Positions 36,701-44,507 are shown, numbered from the stretch's first letter. The stretch is 44,507 nt of DNA from Alkalihalophilus marmarensis DSM 21297 (GCF_000474275.2 NZ_ATAE01000024.1:1-44507), one strand, 5' to 3'. Notes: generated by a model not told the origin, from the letters alone. Translations and numbers: made by a program.

Positions 36701-36766
36701 GAAAACGACATCGAATTGATGCTGTTTTCATTTATAGTTTTTTATAGAGGGAGTTTGCGAACCTCT
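36701..36766 (-). promoter_or_regulatory. preQ1-I riboswitch and adjoining terminator
   Basis: On the minus strand AGAGGTTCGCAAACTCCCTC (36766-36747) followed by TATAAAAAACTA is the preQ1 class I aptamer. Directly after it GAAAACAGCATC (36729-36718) pairs with GATGTCGTTTTC (36712-36701), one mismatch, followed by TTTC, the likely expression-platform terminator. preQ1 would lower transcription of queCDEF. Confidence 0.92.
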
Positions 36767-36948
36767 TTCACGTAATCGTGAATCTTCTTTATTCTACTTT
36801 TTACTTTTTTGCGTTTACTATCGTACCATAAAAACCAAAATAGTGCTTATTCTTTTAACTTAAGTACCGTTTCTTTCCTTTGAGTCATAATGTTGGTAAA
36901 ATAGTGAAGAATAAAATAATAATACATAAAAGAAATGAGGATGACTCT

Positions 36949-38181
36949 ATGACAACTTTTCAAGACAATTTAGAGAAGTATGCTGAACTTGCTGTTAAAG
37001 TCGGCATTAATATCCAGCCAAATCAAACGTTAATTGTTCGTACACCGCTAACAGCTGTTGATTATGTACGACTTGTCGCAAAAAAAGCGTATGAAGCTGG
37101 CGCTAAGCATGTACAAGTCATTTGGGATGATGAACAGATTACAAAGACTAAATATGAGCTAGCTCCTGATGAGGCATTTAACGAGTTCCCTGAATGGCTT
37201 GCAAAAGGGTATGAAGAACTTGCGGAGAGCGGTGCAGCTTTCTTAAGCATCACTGGTTCTAACCCTGACCTACTGAAAGAGGCGGATCCTGAGCGTGTAT
37301 CGAATGCTGCTAAAGCAAGCGGTAAAGCGATGGCAGGGTTCCGCTCATATGTAATGGCTGATAAAATCAGCTGGTCAATTGTAGCTGTACCTTCTGTTGA
37401 ATGGGCAGAAAAAGTATTTCCAGATGCAGAAGGTGAAGAAGCCGTTCAGAAGCTTTGGGATGCCATCTTTGCAGCTACTCGTATTCACAACGAAGACCCG
37501 GTAGCTGATTGGAAATCACATCTTGCTAATTTAGACGAAAAAATGGTCGCGTTAAATGAGAAGCATTATGAAGCGCTTCACTATACTGCTGAAGGAACAG
37601 ACCTAACGATCGAACTTCCTGAATCGCACCTATGGGTAAGCGGAGGAAGCACAAATAAAGATGGTGTAGATTTTGTTGCCAATATGCCGACTGAAGAAGT
37701 GTTTACTTCAGCTAAGAAAACAGGCGTCAATGGTACGGTATCAAGTACAAAGCCGCTTAACTACGGCGGAACGATTATTGATAACTTTTCTCTTACATTT
37801 AAAGATGGTAAAGTGGTCGACTTCAAAGCAGAACAAGGGGAAGCAACATTGCAGCGTTTGCTAGACTCTGATGAGGGTGCCCGCTATATTGGTGAAGTGG
37901 CTCTTGTCCCTCATAAGTCACCTATTTCTGATACGAATATTTTATTCTACAATACGTTATTTGATGAAAACGCATCAAATCACTTAGCAATCGGCAGTGC
38001 TTACGCATTCTGTATTGAAGGCGGAAAAGAGATGTCTAAGGAAGAACTTGAGAAAAACGGTTTAAACACGAGCAATACTCACGTTGATTTTATGATCGGT
38101 TCGAGTGATATGAATATTGACGGCATTAAAAAAGACGGAACACGCGAACCAGTCTTCCGCGGTGGAAACTGGGCGTTTTAA
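36949..38181 (+). CDS. ampS: M29 family metallo-aminopeptidase
   Basis: A 410-residue M29 (AmpS/PepS/aminopeptidase T) enzyme that removes N-terminal amino acids with a dinuclear metal site. Metal ligands and catalytic residues are visible in NMPTEEVFT (about residue 251), GARYIGEVALVP (about 318), FDENASNHLAIG (about 346-357) and NTHVDFMIGS (about 379-388). The length is normal. ATG 36949 follows GAGG; the longer frame to 36880 would run over the upstream control region. It is monocistronic. Confidence 0.9.
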   Translation: MTTFQDNLEKYAELAVKVGINIQPNQTLIVRTPLTAVDYVRLVAKKAYEAGAKHVQVIWDDEQITKTKYELAPDEAFNEFPEWLAKGYEELAESGAAFLSITGSNPDLLKEADPERVSNAAKASGKAMAGFRSYVMADKISWSIVAVPSVEWAEKVFPDAEGEEAVQKLWDAIFAATRIHNEDPVADWKSHLANLDEKMVALNEKHYEALHYTAEGTDLTIELPESHLWVSGGSTNKDGVDFVANMPTEEVFTSAKKTGVNGTVSSTKPLNYGGTIIDNFSLTFKDGKVVDFKAEQGEATLQRLLDSDEGARYIGEVALVPHKSPISDTNILFYNTLFDENASNHLAIGSAYAFCIEGGKEMSKEELEKNGLNTSNTHVDFMIGSSDMNIDGIKKDGTREPVFRGGNWAF

Positions 38182-38241
38182 ATAATACTCTTAAAGAAGC
38201 AAGTAGGCTAGGGAATCCAGCTTATTGCTCTTAGAAAACTC

Positions 38242-38321
38242 AACTTCCTCCATGCCCCGTTGATTAAGCAGAAAGCGAGTGCCTTATAGCGGAAATCAAC
38301 TAGCATGGTGAGGAGGAAGCT
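38242..38321. repeat. Compact palindromic relative of the dispersed repeat, copy B
   Basis: An 80-bp imperfect palindrome: CTTCCTCCATGC on the left pairs with GCATGGTGAGGAGGAAG on the right, and GTTGATT (38259-38265) pairs with AATCAAC (38294-38300). The inside keeps GAAAGCGAGTGCC-TAGCGGAAATCAAC, matching the end of the units at 246-373 and 44170-44507. It lacks most of the centre of those units. Confidence 0.75.
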
Positions 38322-38338
38322 TTTAATTTCTAAATAAC

Positions 38339-38371
38339 AAAAGCTGATGAGATGATCTCATCAGCTTTTTT
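38339..38371. terminator. Bidirectional intrinsic terminator
   Basis: AAAGCTGATGAGA pairs with TCTCATCAGCTTT, with T-runs in both directions. It separates the repeat and ampS from the YtxG-family gene. Confidence 0.88.
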
Positions 38372-38842
38372 CTAGATATCTTCTTTAACTGTTACCTTTA
38401 CCTTAGCCTCAGCGGCTTGTCCTTTTCTTTTCTTATTTGCTTTTCTTAAGTAATACATAAGGGCGACGCCGCGTACAAATCCTTTTAGGTTCTTCTGTCT
38501 GCCGACTTCAGCTCCAGTCTTTACTTCATCCATTTTAGCACCGGTATAATCAGCTAATGTTTCAGTCAGATGATGCGTTGCTTGGCCTGCATCTTCTACT
38601 ACATCAAACAGCGGATCAAGCTTGCTTACTTTATGGTTAACATCCATTAACGTTTCGTTCGCATTGTACAAGACTAATTTTGTTTCACTTGTAATATCAT
38701 CCAAGCTTTTTTCTGCTTGTGAAATCGTTTTTGCCGTATTATCCAATGTTTCTGTAAGTTTTTTAAGTACCGGGATTAGTAATACGACTAATACTGCAAA
38801 ACCAATAGCTAAAATTAACACTCCAATTCCTAACCAATCCAT
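38372..38842 (-). CDS. ytxG: DUF948 protein, YtxG family
   Basis: A 156-residue protein with an N-terminal transmembrane segment (about residues 4-24, LGIGVLILAIGFAVLVVLLIP) and a long helical, coiled-coil body (about 30-90), ending in a basic tail. This is the DUF948/YtxG architecture, linked in Bacillus to general stress, with unknown molecular role. ATG 38842 follows GAGGTG at 6 nt. It lies 29 nt after the DUF5665 gene and is likely cotranscribed with it. Confidence 0.88.
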   Translation of the reverse strand: MDWLGIGVLILAIGFAVLVVLLIPVLKKLTETLDNTAKTISQAEKSLDDITSETKLVLYNANETLMDVNHKVSKLDPLFDVVEDAGQATHHLTETLADYTGAKMDEVKTGAEVGRQKNLKGFVRGVALMYYLRKANKKRKGQAAEAKVKVTVKEDI

Positions 38843-38871
38843 ATGTATCACCTCGTCATTTAGTTTATCCT

Positions 38872-39219
38872 TTATGGCTGCTCACGATACTGATCGACCA
38901 TCTCTAAAAATTCAGCTACCCATTCTCCTACAATAGGAAGTGAGATCATTTGAGTTAAAATGAAAATAAATAACCCAATAAAAACAGCGGTTCCTATTGT
39001 CAACCCGACACCTCTAGCAATCCCTGCTAAAAGATTGGTTTTTATCACTTCTTTTTTGTCGGTGAAGTGATAGGCCATATCCTTTAAACGACCATTTGTT
39101 GTCATGTCTTCGAGTTTATCTAATAATTTTTCAAAGCGTTCATTTTCATCATGACGCTTTTCATCGGACCGATGCTTAGGAGGCAGCTTTCGTTGTTCCT
39201 GTTCTTTGCGTAACCCCAT
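38872..39219 (-). CDS. DUF5665 family membrane protein
   Basis: A 115-residue protein with a charged, Lys/Glu-rich N-terminus (about 1-55), then TNLLAGIARGVGLTIGTAVFIGLFIFIL (about 61-88), a glycine-rich membrane hairpin, and the closing LPIVGEWVAEFLEMV. This matches the DUF5665 layout as I recall it. It precedes ytxG. GGGAGG lies about 7 nt before ATG 39219. Confidence 0.78.
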   Translation of the reverse strand: MGLRKEQEQRKLPPKHRSDEKRHDENERFEKLLDKLEDMTTNGRLKDMAYHFTDKKEVIKTNLLAGIARGVGLTIGTAVFIGLFIFILTQMISLPIVGEWVAEFLEMVDQYREQP

Positions 39220-39296
39220 TCGATATCCTCCCCTCTTGCGCTTATTCGTTCAATATTAGGCTTATTAAATACATACCCAGCTATTTCTGCTCATAA

Positions 39297-39333
39297 ACCA
39301 AAACTCCCTGCCTAAGTTTAATGGCAGGGAGTT
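39297..39333 (-). terminator. Intrinsic terminator of the CDF gene
   Basis: AAACTCCCTGCC (39301-39312) pairs with GGCAGGGAGTT (39323-39333); on the minus strand a TTTTGGTTT run follows. Confidence 0.78.
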
Positions 39334-39337
39334 CATC

Positions 39338-40234
39338 TTAAGCCCATTTACGATCTTGTGTAAATGAAACGGTCAACCACTTGGTATAATGAATATCTTT
39401 CATTTTCCGATTAATTTCTTCTCTAATCTCATCATGCTCTCGTACAGTTTGAGCTTTTGAAGATGGGTCCAAAATAAAGTCAATCTCAATATATAACTTT
39501 TCCCCTACTTTCGATGTGCGGGTAACTGATTCTACGAAACGATATTTCGTTTCCGTCTCTTCCACTAGTTTTAATATGTGAGTTTGCAAAGGTTGTGCAG
39601 GGGACATTTCTAACACTTCTCGAATGTTATCTCTAATCATCACATATGGAAGCTTCAAGCAATATAGGGACACTAAAAGAACCATCAGCGGATCAATATA
39701 AACCACATATGCCGAATATTGAGTATATGATACAATTGTTGCCCCTAAGAAACCTACAAGGACAGCCCCACTTAACAATGTATCCATTAACCACTGCTTT
39801 TGTTCAGCTTCAATAAATCCTGATTGACTTGTTTTCTTTTTTTGTGACAAGAAATACAAGACAACAGCACAGCCGACGGTTGAAAGAATAGAGTACACGA
39901 GCGCATACCCGGGATCTACCGCTCTCCCCCCTGTAAATAGGTCATATCCTGATGATGCGAGTGCCACTATACACAACACTAAAATGATACTGTATTTAAC
40001 AATAATAATAATCGGCTCAAGCACTTCTTTTCCAAATGGGAAACGTTTTTCATCTTGCTTTTTAATGTATGCTGCACCGAGTAAAGACATCAGAGATAAG
40101 ACAACACTTATAAAAGAATAAGCCCCGTCAAATAAAATCATCTGTGAGTTGATGATTAAGCCCCAAACTACTCCAATAACAGCAAAAAGCAGCGCACCAT
40201 ATACCGATATCATTAATACGCGTTTTTCACTCAT
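39338..40234 (-). CDS. Cation diffusion facilitator with altered metal site
   Basis: A 298-residue CDF-family protein with six spans and a C-terminal cytoplasmic domain (about 205-298, with EIDFILDPS). CDF proteins export Zn, Mn, Fe, Co or Cd. By alignment to the well-studied YiiP, the span 2 site reads DGAYS (D then S, in place of DxxxD) and the span 5 site reads QWLMD, with Q in place of the usual H four residues before D. Two of the four ligands are therefore not conserved. GAGGTG lies about 5 nt before ATG 40234. A TetR operator lies just upstream. Confidence 0.82.
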   Translation of the reverse strand: MSEKRVLMISVYGALLFAVIGVVWGLIINSQMILFDGAYSFISVVLSLMSLLGAAYIKKQDEKRFPFGKEVLEPIIIIVKYSIILVLCIVALASSGYDLFTGGRAVDPGYALVYSILSTVGCAVVLYFLSQKKKTSQSGFIEAEQKQWLMDTLLSGAVLVGFLGATIVSYTQYSAYVVYIDPLMVLLVSLYCLKLPYVMIRDNIREVLEMSPAQPLQTHILKLVEETETKYRFVESVTRTSKVGEKLYIEIDFILDPSSKAQTVREHDEIREEINRKMKDIHYTKWLTVSFTQDRKWA

Positions 40235-40256
40235 GTTAGCACCTCATTAATCATTT

Positions 40257-40275
40257 ATGACTGAACGTCAGTCAT
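40257..40275. promoter_or_regulatory. TetR-type operator 1
   Basis: ATGACTGA-ACG-TCAGTCAT is a perfect 8-bp palindrome with a 3-nt centre, 23 bp upstream of the CDF gene and 30 bp beyond the TetR stop. Confidence 0.75.
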
Positions 40276-40304
40276 TTTTAGTCCGCAAAAAGCCAATGAA
40301 TGCA

Positions 40305-40889
40305 TCAGCTTATTGCTCGTTCGATAAAATCATATAATTCTTTTTTGTACAAAGTTAATTCTTCTGCACTCTTTTCTGCATCGGTGAAAAAGTACGTTTC
40401 TGCAGATTGTTCAATCAACCCGATAATAAAACTCGCCAAATGAGTGATCGAACGTCCCATTGGAATGCGGCCAGCTTCCATCGCTATGTTTAATTTCGAC
40501 TCTAGCCATTCATAGTAAGGCCGGTAAATATCTTCCCATCTTTGAAACGAGTGATAATAAGCAATCCCTGAGTAACAAAACTTAATCACTTCTTTATGCT
40601 CCTCAGTTACTTGGTAGGTTTGATCAATCAACACTTGCACAATTTGAAAGATCGAATCATCTTTCTTTACTTCTTGTTGAATAGCTTCTAATTGTTCATT
40701 TAGAATTCGTTCTGCGATGGCAGGTACAATGGCTCCCTTTGAATCAAAATATAAATAAAATGTTCCTTGAGCCACTCCCGCATTTTTTACAATTTGTGAT
40801 ATAGAAGCTTTCTCAAATCCCTTCTCTTTCATTTGTTCAAATGCAGCATTTAATATAAGTTCATACTTTGTTTCCTTTTTGTTATTCAT
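40305..40889 (-). CDS. TetR-family regulator
   Basis: A 194-residue TetR repressor. The N-terminal helix-turn-helix covers about residues 11-55 (ILNAAFEQMKEKGFEKASISQIVKNAGVAQGTFYLYFDSKGAI), and the rest is a helical ligand-binding and dimer domain. It is likely the repressor of the CDF gene next to it and of itself, since matching operators flank both. ATG 40889 follows GGAGG; the longer frame to 40922 runs through operator 2. Confidence 0.92.
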   Translation of the reverse strand: MNNKKETKYELILNAAFEQMKEKGFEKASISQIVKNAGVAQGTFYLYFDSKGAIVPAIAERILNEQLEAIQQEVKKDDSIFQIVQVLIDQTYQVTEEHKEVIKFCYSGIAYYHSFQRWEDIYRPYYEWLESKLNIAMEAGRIPMGRSITHLASFIIGLIEQSAETYFFTDAEKSAEELTLYKKELYDFIERAIS

Positions 40890-40903
40890 TAACGCCTCCA
40901 AAA

Positions 40904-40922
40904 CCGACTGACTGTCATTCAC
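40904..40922. promoter_or_regulatory. TetR-type operator 2
   Basis: GACTGA-CTG-TCATTC matches operator 1 with one change in the second half. It lies just downstream of the TetR -10, a good place for self-repression. Confidence 0.65.
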
Positions 40923-40926
40923 TTTT

Positions 40927-40955
40927 ATTGTATCTTATTCACTTACTTTTTTCAA
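40927..40955 (-). promoter_or_regulatory. Sigma-A promoter of the TetR gene
   Basis: On the minus strand TTGAAA (40955-40950) and TACAAT (40932-40927) are 17 bp apart. Confidence 0.65.
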
Positions 40956-41050
40956 TAGAACCACTCTTCTACATAAAAAGCAAAAAAGTAATAGGACTCC
41001 ACCTTCTGACACATAATAAACGATAAGAAAATTGAAGAGGAGGCTTTTTA

Positions 41051-41290
41051 ATGAGTTCACCCTATCTATGCCCAAGCTGTAAAACAAATCGCTCTCGTTT
41101 TAATTTGATAGAGCAAGTAGCGACCCCAGTAAAATTAAATCCTCAAGATGGCTCACTCGTTGAACAATACTCAAACGATAAGTTAGACCCTTTTCATACT
41201 CCTTACCGCGGACCGGAACTAAAAGTACAATGTGGTACGTGCGGTCTGATTGAAGACGAAAGAATGTTCATTAAGCGTGCTCAAAGGTAA
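41051..41290 (+). CDS. Small zinc-ribbon protein
   Basis: A 79-residue protein with two CxxC knuckles: LCPSCKTNR near the N-terminus (about residues 6-14) and VQCGTCGLIEDE near the C-terminus (about 59-70), probably binding one zinc. The middle is polar. I cannot name its role. GAGGAGG lies 7 nt before ATG 41051. A terminator follows. Confidence 0.72.
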   Translation: MSSPYLCPSCKTNRSRFNLIEQVATPVKLNPQDGSLVEQYSNDKLDPFHTPYRGPELKVQCGTCGLIEDERMFIKRAQR

Positions 41291-41319
41291 AAAAGGCGAA
41301 GCCTATGCTTCGCCTTTTT
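41289..41319. terminator. Bidirectional intrinsic terminator
   Basis: GGCGAAG pairs with CTTCGCC around CCTATG, with A- and T-runs on both sides. It ends the zinc-ribbon gene and the convergent esterase gene. Confidence 0.88.
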
Positions 41320-42487
41320 ATTGTGTGAATGGCATCATTGATAGTGCCTGCCTCCCTAAAAGAAAGCTTCCAATGGCATACGCCTCTGCTTCTTCTCGGA
41401 ACTGATTTGTTTGTTCTACACCCTCGTACACATGCAAGTGATAGGGTTCATATTGAGGAGCTTCCTCAAAAACTTGGTTAAGAAAGGCAGCCGTCTGATT
41501 CAGTCCATGATTCCCTCGGTACATGACTTCATAAAAAGAAATAAACCCATGCATTACACCGTTGTATCTTAGAGTTCGAACAGAGACACCATGTTCAGCT
41601 AACCGCTTCGCATAAGCTTCTCCTTCATCACGAAGCGGGTCAAACTCAGCCGTAATCACTAAAGCTGGGGGCATTTTATATAAATCATCTGCCTCAAGCG
41701 GGGATGTGTAAGGAAGCTTCCACATCTCCTTTTCAGGAGTATACGTATCTCTAGCTCTTAACATAACGTTTCTAGATAATAGATAATACCCGCTGTCATA
41801 TACTCCCCTTGAGTCAAATTCAACATCTTGAAAGGTCGTTAACGGATAAAGAAGTGCCTGCGCAGCAATATCAGGCCCATTGCGGTCTCTAGCCATCAGC
41901 GAAACAACGGTAGCTAAATTCCCGCCCGCACTATCTCCTACAACAGCTACTTTAGAAGGGTCTCCTCCTAAGTTTTCCGCCTCACTAACAGCCCACACAA
42001 AGGCATCATAGCTGTCTTCAATTGCTGCAGGAAAAGGATGTTCTGGCGCAACTCTGTAGCCCACCGCAATGACAATACTTTTTGTCCTAGCAGCAAGTGA
42101 GCGGACAATATTGTCATGAGTATTAATATCTCCATAGCCTTTCATAAAAGCACCGCCGTGATAATAGAGAATAATCGGATGACCCTCTCCTTTAATCGGA
42201 CGATACATTCTGGCTGGAATTTCACTTCCGTCTGCAACTGGAATAGAAATGTTTTCTCTAGTAAATGAAGGACTGCCGCCTTGCACAAAAAATTTCGGCG
42301 GTTTCATATCTGCAGGAACTAAATTATGATGTACAGCATGCAGCAAAACAGCGGTTTTTGGAGGAACTTTTCCCGCTTCCGTATAAGTCCAAGCGTGAAC
42401 AGAGAGAACTACAATAAGGGCTAACATATTTATCGTTAAAACGGAGATCAACACTCCATATTTACATTTTTTAAGGATAGATAACAC
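41318..42487 (-). CDS. HSL-type alpha/beta hydrolase, membrane-anchored
   Basis: A 389-residue esterase or lipase of the hormone-sensitive-lipase family. It has an N-terminal transmembrane segment (about 11-32), the oxyanion-hole HGGAF (about 109-113), the nucleophile GDSAGG (about 184-189), the acid EFDPLRDEG (about 281-289) and the catalytic histidine in GVMHGF (about 311-316). The catalytic part would lie outside the cell. The start is GTG 42487, with AAGGGGG about 11 nt upstream. Monocistronic. Confidence 0.88.
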   Translation of the reverse strand: MLSILKKCKYGVLISVLTINMLALIVVLSVHAWTYTEAGKVPPKTAVLLHAVHHNLVPADMKPPKFFVQGGSPSFTRENISIPVADGSEIPARMYRPIKGEGHPIILYYHGGAFMKGYGDINTHDNIVRSLAARTKSIVIAVGYRVAPEHPFPAAIEDSYDAFVWAVSEAENLGGDPSKVAVVGDSAGGNLATVVSLMARDRNGPDIAAQALLYPLTTFQDVEFDSRGVYDSGYYLLSRNVMLRARDTYTPEKEMWKLPYTSPLEADDLYKMPPALVITAEFDPLRDEGEAYAKRLAEHGVSVRTLRYNGVMHGFISFYEVMYRGNHGLNQTAAFLNQVFEEAPQYEPYHLHVYEGVEQTNQFREEAEAYAIGSFLLGRQALSMMPFTQ

Positions 42488-42620
42488 GAGAAGGCACGCC
42501 CCCTTTTGTCTGACTTTTTTAATTCTTTTGTTTTATTATATCAGAAAAAGGTCATTTTGTTATATAATTTTATATATTTATTATAGAATTTTACATATTT
42601 AAACCACAATTACACATTTT

Positions 42621-42651
42621 AAAAAAAACCCCCCGCTTTAAAAGCGAGGGT
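42621..42651 (-). terminator. Intrinsic terminator of msrA
   Basis: On the minus strand ACCCTCGCTT pairs with AAGCGGGGGGT around TTA, followed by eight T. Confidence 0.85.
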
Positions 42652-42658
42652 CGTCTCA

Positions 42659-43189
42659 TTATATCTTCCAGTTTGCTTCTATAAATTCATCCCGACCAGA
42701 TTGCTTGCGATCCTGTTTATATTCTTCTTTATGTGTTTTATAAAACTTTTGATGCTTTTCTTCAGCTAAATAAAATTCCTTTGCAGGGAGTATCTCAGTT
42801 ACAATGGGTTTATTAAATCTGCCGCTTTCTTCGATTTCTTTTTTTGATTTCAGTGCCAATTCGCGCTGCTTTTCGGTATAGTAAAAAATAGCTGTACGGT
42901 ATTGAGAACCTCGATCTTGAAACTGCCCTCCGTCATCAGTTGGATCAATTTGCGGCCAGTATAAAGATAGCAGCTTTTCATAAGAAAATTGTTCGGGGTC
43001 ATATGTAATCTGAACCACTTCATAATGCCCTGATTCACCTGATTTCACTTGTTCATATGTAGGGTGATTAATTTCTCCACCGCTATACCCTGATAATACA
43101 TCTCCAATTCCTGGTTGTTCGTCAAAAGGCTGTACCATACACCAAAAACATCCCCCAGCAAACATGGCTTTCTCTCTTTTATTTGACAT
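42659..43189 (-). CDS. msrA: Peptide-methionine (S)-S-oxide reductase MsrA
   Basis: A 176-residue enzyme that repairs S-methionine sulfoxide in proteins, using thioredoxin. The active-site motif is GCFWC (about residues 13-17), with GYSGGEINHPTYEQVKSG (about 34-51), GHYEVVQITYDP, and the DPTDDGGQFQDRGSQYRTAIFY segment. The C-terminal 60 residues are normal. It is monocistronic with a strong terminator. An MsrB is not in this window. Confidence 0.96.
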   Translation of the reverse strand: MSNKREKAMFAGGCFWCMVQPFDEQPGIGDVLSGYSGGEINHPTYEQVKSGESGHYEVVQITYDPEQFSYEKLLSLYWPQIDPTDDGGQFQDRGSQYRTAIFYYTEKQRELALKSKKEIEESGRFNKPIVTEILPAKEFYLAEEKHQKFYKTHKEEYKQDRKQSGRDEFIEANWKI

Positions 43190-43259
43190 AGCTGCACCTC
43201 TCTTTATGTTTTGTTTTAGTAGTATAGCACACAGACGATAACTACAGCCTTATTCATGC

Positions 43260-44138
43260 TCACTTACCTCTTCCCATAAATTGCAGCAGAGCTTTTTCTT
43301 TGGCTTTTGCTTCTAGCATAATGTCCACTTCATACGGTTCAGTAAGAACGATTAACCTCTGAAAGTCTTCCGGTCTGATAAAGTCTGCATGAGCTGGGTC
43401 CTTTATGCTTCTCTTACCTGAACTTAAGTGCATTTTTGGAACGAGTGATATATGCTCCCATGTCTGAATGACTTCTTCAATCAGCCTTTCTAGTTCTGGC
43501 ATAGTGCGCTCAAAGCACAGCTCATGATGAATATCAAAGCAAATGGGTACCCCGCACTCTTTCGATATAGATAATACATCGGCCGTATGAAAGGTCTTAT
43601 CATCATTTTCTAACCTAAGATACGTACGAACGTTGTCAGATAAGTTATGATAGGCTTTAATAAACGTCTTTTTTGCCTTTTCCTTATCTCCGTATGCACC
43701 TCCAGTATGCAAAATCATATCACTTCCTCCGATAAAATGCAGAAAGTCTGCGTGATACTCTAAATCTTTTATCGCATTATGTACGACATGGTCTTTAGGT
43801 GAATTTAAGACTGTATATTGTCCAGGATGCATAGAAAGACGAAGATCATGTGCTAGCTTTAATTGATGAATTTCACCTAATTTCTCCCGCAGGTCCGTAT
43901 CTTCTTGCCATCGCCAAGTCATTTTGGGATGAGTGGCAAAGGGAATCATATCACTGCTTACTCTAAAGAAGTAAATATTTTGTTCAATATTCCATGTAAT
44001 GACTTTCTTTAACATTTCAACGTTCGATAAGGTTAATTCTTTAATTTTCTCCATACCTTCTTTTTCCATCGTTATAAGCCGGCACGTACGAAATGTAGTA
44101 GGTAATGTTAAGTTTTGGCAGGCATATCCCATTTTCAT
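43260..44138 (-). CDS. uvsE: UV damage endonuclease UvsE
   Basis: A 292-residue UVDE-family repair enzyme that nicks DNA 5' of UV photoproducts. Family marks: MGYACQNLTL at the start, FFRVSSDMIPFATHP (about 57-71), LSMHPGQYTVLNSP (about 100-113), LHTGGAYGDKEKA (about 142-154), RLENDDKTFHTADV (about 173-186), CFDIHHELCF and PKMHLSSGK, which supply the metal ligands. The length is normal for Bacillus. AAGGTG lies 5 nt before ATG 44138. Confidence 0.94.
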   Translation of the reverse strand: MKMGYACQNLTLPTTFRTCRLITMEKEGMEKIKELTLSNVEMLKKVITWNIEQNIYFFRVSSDMIPFATHPKMTWRWQEDTDLREKLGEIHQLKLAHDLRLSMHPGQYTVLNSPKDHVVHNAIKDLEYHADFLHFIGGSDMILHTGGAYGDKEKAKKTFIKAYHNLSDNVRTYLRLENDDKTFHTADVLSISKECGVPICFDIHHELCFERTMPELERLIEEVIQTWEHISLVPKMHLSSGKRSIKDPAHADFIRPEDFQRLIVLTEPYEVDIMLEAKAKEKALLQFMGRGK

Positions 44139-44169
44139 CTAATCACCTTCTCATGTCCTTTTTAGAGAC

Positions 44170-44507
44170 TACTGAAAAAGTAGCTTCTACAGTAGTTGTT
44201 GATTTCTGATATAGCACAGGTGGCCCGGGAGCATGCTCATAGCTTTGCCTCTGGTCACGCACATAAGGAAAAATCCCACCTGCCATAATTGTTTATCTCC
44301 GCTGCAGACACTCGTTTTCCGCGGGCGGTCCAGAAGCCTCCTCGTCAGCCCTTTACCATAATGCTCATGAGTATACTGAAGAAAGGCCCTCCTGCAGTAG
44401 TTGTTGAATTCCGCTACAGGCACTCGCTTTCCGCGGGCGGTCCGGGAGCCTCCTCGGGCTTTCGCCCTGTGGGGTCTCCCCTGGCCACGCACATCCCGCA
44501 GGAGTCG
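44170..44507 (-). repeat. Dispersed GC-rich repeat array, copy C (about three units, truncated by the window edge)
   Basis: Read on the minus strand, the same family as 246-492 appears as an array. A unit from the window edge runs to GGAATTCAACAAC (about 44415-44403), a second with CCGCCCGCGGAAAACGAG (about 44332-44309) ends near AGATAAACAA, and a third, degraded one reaches AGAAATCAACAACTA (about 44209-44197). The orientation is opposite to copy A. The open frame 44187-44492 is read-through of the repeat and is not a gene. Confidence 0.8.

Overview
The window is chromosomal DNA from a low-GC Gram-positive bacterium of the Bacillaceae, most likely an alkaliphilic or salt-tolerant Bacillus relative. 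The evidence is a bacillithiol-type YtxJ, YuiD, YtxG, DUF6501 and DUF5665 family proteins, a tryptophan T-box leader, a preQ1-I riboswitch before queCDEF, strong AGGAGG-type ribosome sites, frequent GTG/TTG starts, very acidic lipoproteins and a BCCT transporter. The species cannot be named from sequence alone.

Layout. 1-535 holds a dispersed GC-rich repeat with no gene. 536-4725 (minus): small Toprim protein, acidic lipoprotein, YuiD, and an unrecognised pair (membrane-anchored protein plus coiled-coil protein). 4942-6480: an unrecognised polytopic membrane protein. 6528-10651: SCP2-domain protein, an unlisted 37-residue small ORF, ytxJ-degV, and a long recQ. 10741-12714: small membrane protein and a YkpA-type ABC-F ATPase. 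12789-14150: tryptophanyl-tRNA synthetase with a cysteine cluster, read through a Trp T-box. 14308-18216: EamA exporter, small proteins, a DedA protein and a BCCT transporter. 18240-19725: a complete IS3-family element lying in the loop of the terminator between the BCCT gene and odhAB. 19748-23870: 2-oxoglutarate dehydrogenase E2 and E1. 24183-30094: Cys-rich protein, YeeE/YedE sulfur transporter, nitroreductase, and a methyltransferase/flavin monooxygenase pair. 30360-34151: lytic transglycosylase, YusW-like lipoprotein, MntP/YtaF-like protein, MFS transporter, PH-domain protein. 34226-36766: queC-queD-queE-queF under a preQ1 riboswitch. 36949-44138: M29 aminopeptidase, YtxG and DUF5665 proteins, a CDF transporter with a TetR regulator and two matching operators, zinc-ribbon protein, HSL-type esterase, msrA and uvsE. 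44170-44507 carries a second, inverted array of the repeat found at the left edge.

Most of the window is ordinary core genome with well-marked intrinsic terminators. The most unusual points are: the IS element placed exactly in a terminator loop, with both halves of the 11-bp stem and a 3-bp duplication still readable; the repeat arrays that bracket the window in opposite orientation, with a compact palindromic relative at 38242-38321; a TrpRS with a C-x21-C-x6-C-x2-C cluster; a CDF transporter lacking the usual metal ligands next to a TetR gene with two readable operators; a flavin monooxygenase/methyltransferase pair with no obvious pathway; and several conserved-looking proteins without a recognisable family. 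I saw no CRISPR array, tRNA, rRNA, prophage or clear new defence system.
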